A stretch of 64,000 nucleotides of DNA from a bacterium HR37 (GCA_002898375.1 BEIN01000001.1:186001-250000), one strand, 5' to 3'; positions 36,488-45,963 are shown, counted from the stretch's first letter. A program made the numbers and translations. Notes: generated by a model not told the origin, from the letters alone.

Positions 36488-37522
36488 TCAATACCTAATG
36501 CCAGGCCAGCTGTATATGGAGTCTGTTGAACGAACAATATGCATTCCGGCTTCTGCAAACCGCTTAAAAGCAGAATCAGCTTCATCGGTGTAATCAACTA
36601 CCCCAGGAACCACAACAGGTGATGTACAGTCTTCAAGGAGATATACCCTGTTTGCAAGTTTCTTATCCTTTGCCGTAATTTTTGAAAGCAGATCAGCAAC
36701 TGTCCAGGCAACACAGTGGCTTTTTGCCTGTCCAGCAACTATGATGACATCGAATTCCAGGAGCTTTTCAAAGAGTCTTTCGTCCCTTGGTAGAAGCTCT
36801 TTGCCATCAGGTCCGGTGGCAACCTCGGGGCCAAGAGCTGAGTAGTGCTCTGTTAATGGGTGGTTTCCCTTTATGTAGATATATGGCTGGCTGTAGCGAG
36901 CAATTGTGTGAAAGAAAATGGCTTCCTCAACCGCTGACACCAGTGCATGGCCTATTCCGCCAAGCATAGCATGATACGGCCAGATTGTAAGCTCATACTT
37001 TCCCCCTTTCTTAAGCTCCCGTGTGTAGTGAAGCAGGTGACGTTGTATATAGTTAGAATCTAGCTTTAGGCTGTAAGCAAGCTCGGGGTTAAAGCGCCAG
37101 CGGCCACTTATAATATCATCCTCTGTGACTGTGGTAAAAGGAGGGGGATGTTCACCGTTTTCATCTACAAAGAAGATACTGTGGAAGATCTGCATTGCCT
37201 GATGAGTGTCCATTGTAGGCACAATCTGCGTTATGACATTTAGGTTTCTGTATATGAACTCACAAAGACGCACGTTGTCTTCAACAGCCCCCATACCAGA
37301 GCGCCCTCCGACATATAGCTCAAAACCCGGAATACAGAACGTGTTCTGCACATCAATTGCAACAAGGCACACTCTTAAACTATCTCCTGAGGCAGGTTTA
37401 ATGTCATGTACCCTTGCCCAGTCTCTGGCAAGACCAGAAAGTCCTTGATAGTCTACCTTCCACACCTCCTTTACCTTATCCGGGTTAAAGTGTGGAGGTA
37501 AGGGTAGTTCTCTATAGGGCAT
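36488..37522 (-). CDS. Nicotinamidase/isochorismatase-like cysteine hydrolase, long form
   Basis: 344-aa protein with the isochorismatase-like hydrolase fold. Asp of the triad is in [11 protein letters not shown] (about residue 53), metal ligands in [12 protein letters not shown], the lysine in YIKGNHP, and the catalytic Cys in [12 protein letters not shown] (about 268). It is longer than the usual 180-240 aa, with an N-terminal extension of about 45 residues and a wider middle. It may deamidate nicotinamide or a similar amide. Minus-strand, behind GAGGTAG. Confidence 0.82.
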   Translation of the reverse strand: MPYRELPLPPHFNPDKVKEVWKVDYQGLSGLARDWARVHDIKPASGDSLRVCLVAIDVQNTFCIPGFELYVGGRSGMGAVEDNVRLCEFIYRNLNVITQIVPTMDTHQAMQIFHSIFFVDENGEHPPPFTTVTEDDIISGRWRFNPELAYSLKLDSNYIQRHLLHYTRELKKGGKYELTIWPYHAMLGGIGHALVSAVEEAIFFHTIARYSQPYIYIKGNHPLTEHYSALGPEVATGPDGKELLPRDERLFEKLLEFDVIIVAGQAKSHCVAWTVADLLSKITAKDKKLANRVYLLEDCTSPVVVPGVVDYTDEADSAFKRFAEAGMHIVRSTDSIYSWPGIRY

Positions 37523-37589
37523 AGCTACTACCTCTGTTATGTTTTTTATATTTATTTTACGACAACCATGTGAGCTGACAAATAAAAAC

Positions 37590-37618
37590 TTGACATTGGT
37601 ACGGTTGATGGAAATAAT
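37590..37618 (+). promoter_or_regulatory. lutABC promoter
   Basis: TTGACA (37590-37595) and AATAAT (37613-37618) are 17 nt apart, 20 bp before the lutA ATG at 37638. Confidence 0.6.
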
Positions 37619-37637
37619 CAGAAAGGGACCTTATATC

Positions 37638-38372
37638 ATGGAATCAAAGAAAGCTTATCTATTTGTTACCTGTCTGGTTGATAACTTCTTTCCACAGGTG
37701 GCTGAAAGTGCTGTTTGCGTACTTAGAAGATTGGGGATTGAGGTTGAGTTTGTTGAGGGGCAGACGTGTTGTGGACAACCGGCATTTAACAGCGGTTTCT
37801 GGCAGGATGCACGTACGGTTGCAAAGAGGTTTCTCTCCGTTTTTGATAGGGAGAAAGATGGTTTTATAGTGTGCCCTTCTGGTTCCTGTGCCTCCATGGT
37901 GCGTATCTTCTACAGGGAGCTGTTTGAGGAAGGGGATAAGGAGTATGGTTCGGCTGTTAACATATCCAAGAGGGTTTATGAGTTCTCAGAGTATATTGTA
38001 AATGTGTTAAAAGAGACGGATGTGGGAGCTTTCTATAAGGGTAGGGTAGCATATCACGGTTCCTGCCATCTTATTCGGGAGCTTGGTATTAGAGAGGAAC
38101 CAATTAGGCTTATAAGATCTGTAAGAGGAATAGACTTTGTTGAGATGAAAAACTACGATGTGTGTTGTGGCTTTGGGGGAACTTTCTCCGTAAAGTTTCC
38201 CGAGCTCTCAGCTGCCATAGTTGAGGATAAGATACAGAGTATAGTGGAGAGCGGAGCAGATACACTTGTTTCAACCGATATGGGATGCTTGATGCACATT
38301 GGAGGTATTATAAGCAGGAGGAATCTACCGATAAGGGTAATGCATATAGCAGAGCTTCTCGCATCGAGGTGA
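37638..38372 (+). CDS. lutA: LutA, lactate utilisation CCG-domain subunit
   Basis: 244-aa subunit of the LutABC L-lactate oxidising complex. Two CCG-type motifs: TCCGQPAFNSG (about 46) and VCCGFGGTFSVKFPE (about 178). The start at 37638 (MESKKAYLFVTCLVD) has AAAGGGA 9 nt upstream; a longer frame reaches 37539, before the promoter, and is unlikely. It is followed by lutB and lutC. Confidence 0.93.
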   Translation: MESKKAYLFVTCLVDNFFPQVAESAVCVLRRLGIEVEFVEGQTCCGQPAFNSGFWQDARTVAKRFLSVFDREKDGFIVCPSGSCASMVRIFYRELFEEGDKEYGSAVNISKRVYEFSEYIVNVLKETDVGAFYKGRVAYHGSCHLIRELGIREEPIRLIRSVRGIDFVEMKNYDVCCGFGGTFSVKFPELSAAIVEDKIQSIVESGADTLVSTDMGCLMHIGGIISRRNLPIRVMHIAELLASR

Positions 38373-38379
38373 GGTCTGT

Positions 38380-39801
38380 GTGGAAATAAGAAAACTAAAT
38401 TTTAAGAAAAACTCAGTCCGTGCTCTGGGGGATAAAACCCTTCAGCAGGCACTACACTATACAACTGAGCGCTTTACCTCTGCAAGAGAGAGGGCAAAGA
38501 GGGAGTTTGGAGAGCTAGATAATCTACGGGAAAAAGCAAGAGAGATTAAAAGGAGAACAATAGAAAACCTGGATGATTATCTGGAGATACTGGAAGAAAA
38601 CGTATGTAAGGCAGGTGGCAAAGTATACTGGGCAGAGGATGCAAAAGGGGCAGTAGATACCGTGTTAGACATTGCAAGGAAAAACCGTGTTAAGCTCGTT
38701 GTAAAGAGCAAGTCAATGGCTACGGAAGAGATAGAGCTTAACCGTGCTATTGAGGGGGAAGGGATAGATGTAGTTGAGACAGACCTTGGGGAGTATATAA
38801 TCCAACTTGCAAATGAACGCCCTTCGCACATAATAGCACCGGCAATTCACAAGACTAAGGATGAAATAGCTAGGTTATTCTCTGAAAAGCTTAAAATACC
38901 TTACTATAAAGAGCCAGAGCTCCTTGTGGGTGCGATAAGGGAGAGGTTAAGAGCTACATTTTTAAGAGCTGATATGGGGGTAACAGGGGTTAACTTTGCA
39001 GTAGCTGAAACCGGGACGATTATTATAGTTGAGAACGAGGGAAATGCACGCTTTGTAACCACAGTGCCAAGAGTACACGTTGCAATCATGGGCATTGAAA
39101 AGGTTATTCCCAGCTTTAAGGACGCTGCGGTGTTCCTTAGTATCCTTGCTCGTAGTGCTACAGGTCAGAAAATGTCATCTTATGTTTCCTTCATAACGGG
39201 CCCGAGAAGAAATGGAGAGATAGATGGCCCTGAGCAGTTTCACCTTATCATAATGGACAATGGACGAACCCGTGTGCTTGGATCAGAGGAAACCCGTGAA
39301 ACACTTTACTGCATAAGATGTGGAGCCTGCCTTAATGCATGCCCAGTTTACAGAAAAGCAGGGGGACACTCCTACGGGTGGGTTTACTCAGGTCCAATAG
39401 GGGCTATTCTAACCCCACAGCTAATCGGTATGGATAGGGCTTTAGAGCTCCCTTTTGCCTCAACCCTTTGCGGTGCGTGTAGGGAGGTGTGCCCGGTAAA
39501 GATAAACATCCCTAAGATATTAATCGGGCTTAGAAGAAGGGCTGTAGAGAATGGGTTTCATAAAAACGTAAAAGAGCATCTGGCAATGAGGATCTGGAGA
39601 TTTGTGGTTTCACATACAGGTGTATACGATATCCTTACTTCCCTACTTTATGTACTCCAGCATCCTTTTAAATCAGACGGAAAGTTACGTTCCTTACCCT
39701 TATTTAGTCAGTGGACCAGATACAGGGACCTACCGGTCTTAAAGATACCTTTTAGAAAGAGGTGGAAAAGACTAACCGTCAATAGAGGACCCAGAGGATG
39801 A
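38380..39801 (+). CDS. lutB: LutB, iron-sulfur LUD subunit
   Basis: 473-aa protein with an N-terminal LUD domain (about 60-290) and two 4Fe-4S motifs, CIRCGACLNACPVY (about 309) and CGACREVCPVKINIP (about 363), then a C-terminal Lut domain. It oxidises lactate with LutA/C. The start is GTG at 38380 behind GAGGT, 7 bp after lutA; the lutC ATG overlaps its stop. Confidence 0.93.
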   Translation: MEIRKLNFKKNSVRALGDKTLQQALHYTTERFTSARERAKREFGELDNLREKAREIKRRTIENLDDYLEILEENVCKAGGKVYWAEDAKGAVDTVLDIARKNRVKLVVKSKSMATEEIELNRAIEGEGIDVVETDLGEYIIQLANERPSHIIAPAIHKTKDEIARLFSEKLKIPYYKEPELLVGAIRERLRATFLRADMGVTGVNFAVAETGTIIIVENEGNARFVTTVPRVHVAIMGIEKVIPSFKDAAVFLSILARSATGQKMSSYVSFITGPRRNGEIDGPEQFHLIIMDNGRTRVLGSEETRETLYCIRCGACLNACPVYRKAGGHSYGWVYSGPIGAILTPQLIGMDRALELPFASTLCGACREVCPVKINIPKILIGLRRRAVENGFHKNVKEHLAMRIWRFVVSHTGVYDILTSLLYVLQHPFKSDGKLRSLPLFSQWTRYRDLPVLKIPFRKRWKRLTVNRGPRG

Positions 39802-40466
39802 CGCAGGCCTCTTTTAAACACTCTATCCTAGCTAAGATTAGAGCTGGTCTTGGTAAAAAAACGGAGATAAGTGAGAACTCCAAAACGGAGTTGGTCTATA
39901 AGGACTATACACACCAAAATAGGCTAGAATCAGAGGATCTAGTCTCTATATTTACTGAGGAGGCTCTAAAGGTTTCAGCAAAAGTAAAAACCATAGGAGA
40001 TAAAAAGGAGATTCCAAAAAGCATAGAGGAGGTTTTTAGGGAAAATGGATATAAGAGGTTTGCTATATGGAATTCTCAGACCCTCAAGAGTTTAAGGGTT
40101 AAGGAGCTTCTTTCAGAGAAGGGGTTTAGAGCAGTATCAAACAACAAAGAGGAGCTTATAGAAGCAGATGTTGGTATTACAGAAGTGGATTTTGCAATAG
40201 CCGATACAGGGACACTGGTTCTACTTACTGATAGCACTAAACCACGCTCTGTCTCCCTAATTCCACATTCTCACATCGCTGTAGTTGAATCCAAAAAAAT
40301 AGTGGCAAACATTTTTGAGCTTTTTACCTTCTTGCCAGACCTTTTTTCATCCAGCAAACCCAGTTGCCTAACGTTTATTACTGGTCCAAGCAGAACAGCA
40401 GATATTGAGCTTACCCTGACAATAGGAGCCCACGGGCCAAAAAACCTTTTTGTGCTTATCTACTAG
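39798..40466 (+). CDS. lutC: LutC, LUD-domain subunit
   Basis: 222-aa LUD-domain protein of the LutABC complex, with VGITEVDFAIADTGTLVLLT and the C-terminal SLTFITGPSRTADIE-type segment (here CLTFITGPSRTADIE). It overlaps lutB by 4 bp. Its 3' end overlaps the convergent SDR gene by 11 bp. Pyruvate from the complex could enter the PDH encoded in the window. Confidence 0.9.
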   Translation: MTQASFKHSILAKIRAGLGKKTEISENSKTELVYKDYTHQNRLESEDLVSIFTEEALKVSAKVKTIGDKKEIPKSIEEVFRENGYKRFAIWNSQTLKSLRVKELLSEKGFRAVSNNKEELIEADVGITEVDFAIADTGTLVLLTDSTKPRSVSLIPHSHIAVVESKKIVANIFELFTFLPDLFSSSKPSCLTFITGPSRTADIELTLTIGAHGPKNLFVLIY

Positions 40467-41181
40467 AGTTATTTAGCCACTCTCTTGCATCAAACTGACA
40501 ACCGGTTATCCCTACTGACTCATCTGATGCAAGGTAGATAAAGACTGGCACTATATCGTCAGGTGCAGGTAGGGTCCTTGGGTCTTCTTCTGGATATGCC
40601 ATTGCCCGCATCTCTGTTCTTGTTCCTCCCGGATTTACCGAGTTTACCCTAACGTTGGTTGACTTTAACTCATCTGCAAGAACCTGGGTAAGTCCTTCCA
40701 GCCCAAACTTTGACACAGCGTAGGCTCCCCAGGTTGCTTTTCCACGTCTTCCTACACTTGAGCTCACGTTTATTATTGAGCCATTTCTGGAGGTTAGCAG
40801 AAGCGGAAGAAGTGACTTTGTAACAAAGAACTGGGCATTCAAGTTAATCTTTATGACCTCTTCCCATATATCCTCAGGATAACTTGCAATGGGTGCACGG
40901 ACCCCAAGGATGCTTGCGTTGTTTACAAGGATATCAACCTTTCTAAATCTCCCGGCTACAAAATCACGGAGCCTCTTTACATCCTCTTTGCTTGAGATGT
41001 CTGCCTTTATGTATTCTATCCTACCAAACTTTTCCAGTTCCAGTGCCGTGTTTTTTAGGTTATCTTCGTTACGGCTGCATATGATGGTATAGCATCCTTC
41101 TTTTACAAAGGCCTTTGCAACAGCTTTTCCTATTCCCTTACTTCCTCCTGTGATAACGGCTATTTTGTCCTTTAGTTTCAT
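40456..41181 (-). CDS. Short-chain dehydrogenase/reductase
   Basis: 241-aa SDR with VITGGSKGIGKAVA (nucleotide site), NNASIL, catalytic SSSVG and YAVSKFG. It resembles 3-oxoacyl-ACP-reductase-like enzymes but the substrate is unknown. The ATG at 41179-41181 is chosen; a TTG 45 bp upstream would add 15 residues. A TATACT box lies 9 nt before the ATG with no ribosome site, which supports this start and a leaderless mRNA. Confidence 0.88.
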   Translation of the reverse strand: MKLKDKIAVITGGSKGIGKAVAKAFVKEGCYTIICSRNEDNLKNTALELEKFGRIEYIKADISSKEDVKRLRDFVAGRFRKVDILVNNASILGVRAPIASYPEDIWEEVIKINLNAQFFVTKSLLPLLLTSRNGSIINVSSSVGRRGKATWGAYAVSKFGLEGLTQVLADELKSTNVRVNSVNPGGTRTEMRAMAYPEEDPRTLPAPDDIVPVFIYLASDESVGITGCQFDAREWLNNSSR

Positions 41182-41265
41182 GGAAGGGATAGTATACCGT
41201 GTAATCAGGGATTGTTTAATATACAATACTATGTCTGATAAGATATCTTATGTCAACTAATAAGG

Positions 41266-41571
41266 CTACCTGTAGACCACCTCCACAGTATCAAGAAAAA
41301 GCAAAAGTTCCTCCATATAGCGTCTAACCCTAACTTCATCCCTCTTTCCAGCAGCCTCCTCAATCTTCCTCCCGAGATCCGTTATGAAATCAAATCCATA
41401 TCCACCTCCAGAGCCCTTCATCATGTGTCCCACCCTCTTTATAGACTCAAAGTCCTCTGATTCCAGCGCCCTGCTTATTAACTCTATATCCTTACGCCTG
41501 TTTGAGAGAAATACAGGGACAATCTCTGAGAGCTCAGAGTCCACATACACCTTAAATCTCCTTTCTTCCAT
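41266..41571 (-). CDS. Stand-alone HPt phosphotransfer protein
   Basis: 101-aa histidine-phosphotransfer protein. The phosphoacceptor His49 lies in RVGHMMKGSGGGYGF, and the rest is a four-helix bundle. It would shuttle phosphate between receiver domains in a phosphorelay. No kinase or receiver is in the window, so its partners are elsewhere. AAGGAG precedes the ATG. Confidence 0.85.
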   Translation of the reverse strand: MEERRFKVYVDSELSEIVPVFLSNRRKDIELISRALESEDFESIKRVGHMMKGSGGGYGFDFITDLGRKIEEAAGKRDEVRVRRYMEELLLFLDTVEVVYR

Positions 41572-41677
41572 AGCGTTTTGCTCCTTAAAATGCCTTGCAG
41601 GTCTTGATATGTGTATTATATTTAAGGTAATCTAGAGTCTCAACACCAAAATCCCTCTTTAAAGGAGAGAAAAGATC

Positions 41678-41968
41678 ATGCCCATCTATGAATACGAGTG
41701 TGAGAAGTGTGGACGGATAACTGAAGTTCTTCAGGGGTTTAATGATCCCCCTCTTAAGAGATGCAAGCATTGCAGAGGAAAGGTTCATCGTATAATATCA
41801 CTCTCATCTTTCCAGCTTGTGGGTACAGGTTGGTATGCAACAGATTATGCAAAGAACCCCGGTATTCCACCCAAGGCAGCCTCAAAGGAGAGTGACTCCC
41901 CTGAGGGTAGCAAGTCAGAGGGAGGCGAAGCCAAGGGATCGAAAGATACCGGGATCGCAAACGCCTAA
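41678..41968 (+). CDS. FmdB-family zinc ribbon protein (2)
   Basis: 96-aa protein beginning MPIYEYECEKCG, with CEKC and CKHC zinc pairs and the RIISLSSFQLVGTGWYATDY segment typical of FmdB. A disordered Ser/Glu/Lys-rich tail (about 65-96) follows. It is divergent from the HPt gene and 21 bp before an SDR gene. AAAGGAGAG precedes the ATG. Function unknown. It shares the family of the 6587-6829 protein but is distinct. Confidence 0.88.
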   Translation: MPIYEYECEKCGRITEVLQGFNDPPLKRCKHCRGKVHRIISLSSFQLVGTGWYATDYAKNPGIPPKAASKESDSPEGSKSEGGEAKGSKDTGIANA

Positions 41969-41989
41969 AAAATAAAAGAGGTAGATTTA

Positions 41990-42781
41990 ATGGACCTGGG
42001 ATTGAGAGGGAAAGCCGCTATTGTCTGTGCTTCAAGCAAGGGGCTTGGCAAAGCTGTTGCTTTAGGCCTTGCAGAGGAAGGGGTTAACCTAACGATATGT
42101 GCAAGAGGGAAAGAGGCTCTGGAAAAAACGGCCAATGAGATAAGAGACAGGTTTGGAGTTAATGTACTCTCAGTCCAGGCAGATGTTTCAAATCCTGAAG
42201 ATGTAAAGAAGGTGGTTTCCTTAACCGTTTCTACCTATTCAACCGTGCACATACTTGTAAACAATGCAGGAGGCCCACCTGTTGGCAGTTTTCTTGAGAT
42301 TCCAACACACGAATGGCAAAGGGCTGTAGAGTTAAACCTATTTAGCACCGTAAACTTTACAAGAGAAGTGCTTCCTTATATGAGAAAACAGAAGTGGGGA
42401 AGGATAATAAACATTACCTCCATAGCCGTAAAACAACCTCTTGATGGACTTATCCTTTCAAACACAGCACGGGCGGGTGTTATAGGTTTTGCAAAAACGG
42501 TATCCAACGAATTTGCAAGGGAAAACATCCTTGTAAACAATGTATGTCCAGGTCGCATCCTTACAGACAGAATCATAGAGCTTGCCAGTGAAAGAGCAAG
42601 GCGCTACAACAAAGGACTTGATGAGGTAATAAGGGCACTGGAAGAGGATATCCCTGTAGGCAGGATTGGCGCTCCAGAGGAGCTTGCCAGCTTGGTTGTG
42701 TTTCTTGCCTCTGAGAGGGCAAGCTATATAACGGGTACAACGATTCAGGTAGACGGTGGTCTTGTAAAGGCAATATTCTAG
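41990..42781 (+). CDS. Short-chain dehydrogenase/reductase
   Basis: 263-aa SDR, 3-oxoacyl-reductase-like. Nucleotide motif CASSKGLGKAVA, NNAGGPPVG, catalytic Ser in ITSIAVK. The YxxxK tyrosine position reads LSNTARAG, so the usual catalytic Tyr/Lys pair is replaced here; this occurs in a subgroup of atypical SDRs. It may still bind a nucleotide or use another mechanism. It follows FmdB and precedes comEA. Confidence 0.82.
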   Translation: MDLGLRGKAAIVCASSKGLGKAVALGLAEEGVNLTICARGKEALEKTANEIRDRFGVNVLSVQADVSNPEDVKKVVSLTVSTYSTVHILVNNAGGPPVGSFLEIPTHEWQRAVELNLFSTVNFTREVLPYMRKQKWGRIINITSIAVKQPLDGLILSNTARAGVIGFAKTVSNEFARENILVNNVCPGRILTDRIIELASERARRYNKGLDEVIRALEEDIPVGRIGAPEELASLVVFLASERASYITGTTIQVDGGLVKAIF

Positions 42782-42794
42782 GATTGCTGTAACC

Positions 42795-43292
42795 ATGCCG
42801 TCCTCTAATAAATCTGTTTTCATTACCGCTCTATGCTGCCTTCTTTTTTACTTATGCAAATGCTATATTCCGGATTTAAACTGGAAAAGCACAGAGTATA
42901 GCACCTACATAGAGGTATCGGTATCAAAAAGCCTTCCAGTGGTATATCCCCTAAGAAACGAGACTGAACTCAGACACTTATTATCACTCTATGGGATCTC
43001 AGAACCCTCAATTAACGGTGGAGACAGTATTTTGGTAAGGAAAGACAAAGGTGTTTACGTATCGCAAATAAGTGGCAAAAGACGCATAGCCCTTGGAATG
43101 CCAATTGGCATAAACTCAGCCAGCATCGAAGACCTTAAGGCCTTACCGGGTATAGGTACAGAGCTTGCCAGAAGAATCGTTGAGTACAGAAACTCAAATA
43201 ACGGCTTTAGAAAAATTGAAGAACTCTTAATGATAAAAGGAATAGGGAAGAAGAGGTTTGAGCGAATAAAACCCTTTATAGACCTTAACTAG
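42795..43292 (+). CDS. ComEA-like helix-hairpin-helix DNA-binding protein
   Basis: 165-aa protein with an N-terminal hydrophobic segment (about 8-22), a poorly conserved middle, and a C-terminal double helix-hairpin-helix (about 103-165: SIEDLKALPGIGTELARRI and LMIKGIGKKRFERI). ComEA binds incoming DNA in natural transformation. The usual SLBB-like middle seems reduced. The stop shares a CTAG with the convergent PBP1A stop. Confidence 0.85.
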   Translation: MPSSNKSVFITALCCLLFYLCKCYIPDLNWKSTEYSTYIEVSVSKSLPVVYPLRNETELRHLLSLYGISEPSINGGDSILVRKDKGVYVSQISGKRRIALGMPIGINSASIEDLKALPGIGTELARRIVEYRNSNNGFRKIEELLMIKGIGKKRFERIKPFIDLN

Positions 43293-45898
43293 CGTCTAAG
43301 CAAGAAATCAATCTCTGTTTCCTCATCAAATAACCCGCTTCCCCCATCCGGGGGTGATACATTTCCATCAGGTGCGTGCGGATTTGTATCCACCGCCGTA
43401 TCAGCTGTGCCAACTTTATAAGGAATAAACCCATAAGGTGTGTTCACAAACTCGATGCCCGAGGGAACAGTAAACTCCCCTCCAGGAATCTTTCTTAAAG
43501 CCTCCTTCATAAAGTCGATCCATATGGGAAGAGCAGCCCGTCCACCCACCTCACCCTTACCTATTGGTGTATGGTTATCCCTGCCCACCCACACACCTGT
43601 AACTATCCTGGGGCTAAACCCTATAAACCAGGCATCCGTAAAATCATTGGTTGTTCCGGTTTTCCCAGCTATAGGGGCAAGAGAGGTAAGTGAAAGCGCT
43701 CTTCTTCCAGTCCCCTCTTTTATAACAGACTGCAAAAGGTCAACCATTATAAACGCAGTTTCAGGGCTTATTACCTGCTCTCCAGGATCCGGCAATATCC
43801 TTATGGATTTATTCCTAAGCAACGCTAGGAATTCCTCAGGGGTCTGAAACTCAGCGGCTTTTGTTGAGCCAGAAAAAGACTCCTCCTTTATAAAGCTTGC
43901 TGGTATACCTCCCTCAACATCCCTACCTACCCTTCTTGCAATCTCTTTTATGATCTCGGTCCTTTTCATCTCACGTTCCCATCTTTCGGCATCTTTCTCC
44001 TCAACATACCTTATGTTGTTCTCAACCAGCCTGCCATCACGGTCATAGATTCTTAGTATAAACTTTGGCTGAACCAGTTTCCCTCCGCTGGCAAACACAT
44101 TAAATGCCCGTACCATCTCTATAAGGGATACATCCGAACTACCCAGAGCAAGAGAAGGATATGGATTAAGACTGGATGTAAAGCCAAATCGTTTTGCATA
44201 CTCAACAACGTATCTGGGATCTATATCCAGAAGAACCCTTACACTTGCAAGATTTCTAGATTGGGCAAGGGCTTCTCTTAAGGTAATTGCCCCCAGGTAG
44301 TTTCCATCGTAGTTTTGGGGAAACCAGTCCTTAATAACAACGGGGAGATCATAGACAACTGAGGTTTCCGTATACCCCTTATCTACTGCGGCAGCATAGA
44401 CTATGGGCTTAAAGGATGAACCCGGTTGTCTTAGGGCCTGCAGTGCTCTGTTAAACTGCGAGTGCCTAAAATCAAATCCACCCACCATGGCCTTAACATA
44501 CCCACTTGTGTCCATTGCAATCAAAGCTCCCTGGATTAAAGGTTGTGGGTCCAGGGAGGTATAAACCACCCCATCTTTCTCCCCTCTTATCCTTACCCTT
44601 ACTACATCACCAACCCTTAACTTAAAAGGCAAAAGACTTACACCATTGTAGCCATTTAAGGGAGCATAGTCTTCTGACAGAGGAAAGTACATGCCCTTTA
44701 TTGCCTTGCCAAACGGTGAGCTTACAGCAAATGTAAGCGTACCCTCCAGGCTTCCTATACGTAGCTCTGCTTTAAAAACACCCGGGATATCAGTCTCACC
44801 AATGCCAGTAATTACCCCCTCGTATGTTTTCCCCTTTTGAACCCTCTCTATGCCCTGAGAGCTAGCAAACTCATCTATTGCCTTTTGAGTGCCAAGGTGT
44901 TTTAAAACCATACTTCGTCCCTGCCTTTCTTCAATCTCCAGGATGCCACGCCTAAGAGCCCAGGCAGCTTCTAGGCTTAGATCCACATCCACGGTTGTAA
45001 ACACCTTAAAGCCCCCTTCAATAAGGGCCTTCGTTCCAAATTTGTTCTCAAGGTACTGTCTTACATACTCCACAACGTAAGGGGCTACCTGCATGTTGAG
45101 GTTTTGCCTTGGAACAATTCTTATCGGGTAAGACTGTGCTTCTTTTCTCTGCTCCGGGGTTATAAACCCCTCTTCCTCCATTAGCTTTAGTATGAGTTCC
45201 TGTCTTTTCTTTGCCCTCTCAAAGTGCTCACGCGGATAGTAATAACCTGGGGCTTTGGGCAGGGCAGCAAGAAACGCAGCCTCAGCTATGTTTAGGTCTC
45301 TGGCTGATTTTCCGAAGTAGCTTCTGCTTGCCTCCTCAATTCCGTAGGCTCCATCTCCAAAGTATATATGGTTTAGGTATATGTAGAGGATCTCCTCTTT
45401 TGAGAGGTTTTTCTCCATCCTGTAGGCAAGAATCGCTTCCTTAATCTTGCGAGATATTGTGCGCTCCGGGGTAAGAACTATGTTCTTTACAACCTGCTGG
45501 GTAATTGTGCTTGCTCCCTCAACGGGTCTCCACTCCTTTATGTTTTTTAAAAGCGCTGCAACAATACGCCTTAAATCTATCCCCTCGTGTTCAAAAAAGC
45601 GTTTATCCTCAACCGCTATAAACGCGTTTACCACATGAGGTGGAATCTCCTCATACGGGATCAACTTCCTTTTCTCTACCCCAAATTCGCCTATAAGCTG
45701 ACCATCTGAGGAATACACCTCATTTATAAGCTTTGGTCTGTAACCCGTAATCTTTGTAAGATCAGGGAGATCATGGGCAAAGTACCAGTAAACAAGAAAA
45801 GAGGTAAGTACGGACAGGGCAAAGAAAAAGACAGCAGCAAATACGACTAAATCTCTAAATTTTCTTTTTCTCTTTGAAAGGTTTATACCCTTTTTCAT
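43289..45898 (-). CDS. mrcA: Penicillin-binding protein 1A
   Basis: 869-aa bifunctional peptidoglycan synthase. A membrane anchor (about 18-40), GT51 domain with EDKRFFEHEG (about 91) and transpeptidase domain with the catalytic Ser in PGSSFKP (about 485), SxN in SRNLAS and KTGT in GKTGTTND. An OB-like insertion lies between. It is divergent from the small ORF-cysK unit, sharing a 63-bp promoter region with a palindrome. Confidence 0.94.
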   Translation of the reverse strand: MKKGINLSKRKRKFRDLVVFAAVFFFALSVLTSFLVYWYFAHDLPDLTKITGYRPKLINEVYSSDGQLIGEFGVEKRKLIPYEEIPPHVVNAFIAVEDKRFFEHEGIDLRRIVAALLKNIKEWRPVEGASTITQQVVKNIVLTPERTISRKIKEAILAYRMEKNLSKEEILYIYLNHIYFGDGAYGIEEASRSYFGKSARDLNIAEAAFLAALPKAPGYYYPREHFERAKKRQELILKLMEEEGFITPEQRKEAQSYPIRIVPRQNLNMQVAPYVVEYVRQYLENKFGTKALIEGGFKVFTTVDVDLSLEAAWALRRGILEIEERQGRSMVLKHLGTQKAIDEFASSQGIERVQKGKTYEGVITGIGETDIPGVFKAELRIGSLEGTLTFAVSSPFGKAIKGMYFPLSEDYAPLNGYNGVSLLPFKLRVGDVVRVRIRGEKDGVVYTSLDPQPLIQGALIAMDTSGYVKAMVGGFDFRHSQFNRALQALRQPGSSFKPIVYAAAVDKGYTETSVVYDLPVVIKDWFPQNYDGNYLGAITLREALAQSRNLASVRVLLDIDPRYVVEYAKRFGFTSSLNPYPSLALGSSDVSLIEMVRAFNVFASGGKLVQPKFILRIYDRDGRLVENNIRYVEEKDAERWEREMKRTEIIKEIARRVGRDVEGGIPASFIKEESFSGSTKAAEFQTPEEFLALLRNKSIRILPDPGEQVISPETAFIMVDLLQSVIKEGTGRRALSLTSLAPIAGKTGTTNDFTDAWFIGFSPRIVTGVWVGRDNHTPIGKGEVGGRAALPIWIDFMKEALRKIPGGEFTVPSGIEFVNTPYGFIPYKVGTADTAVDTNPHAPDGNVSPPDGGSGLFDEETEIDFLLRR

Positions 45899-45927
45899 AT
45901 CAGTAAAGAAATAATATCAGGTTAATT

Positions 45928-45945
45928 ATAAAGTTCCAACTTTAT
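45928..45945. promoter_or_regulatory. Perfect palindrome in the PBP1A/cysK divergent promoter
   Basis: ATAAAGTT (45928-45935), CC, AACTTTAT (45938-45945) is a perfect 8+2+8 palindrome. It sits just upstream of the extended -10 (TGTTATAAT) of the cysK unit, where a repressor would block polymerase, and overlaps a TATAAT facing PBP1A (45925-45930). A similar dyad follows cysK at 47106-47122. Confidence 0.55.
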
Positions 45946-45946
45946 C

Positions 45947-45955
45947 TGTTATAAT
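45947..45955 (+). promoter_or_regulatory. Extended -10 of the small ORF-cysK unit
   Basis: TGTTATAAT (45947-45955) is a TGnTATAAT extended -10. It ends 8 nt before the ATG at 45964, with no ribosome site, so the mRNA may start at the ATG. Confidence 0.6.
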
Positions 45956-45963
45956 GTATTTTG

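Noticed and set aside
43440-43847. 135-codon plus-strand frame inside the PBP1A gene
   Set aside because: Antisense to a recognised gene, no motifs.
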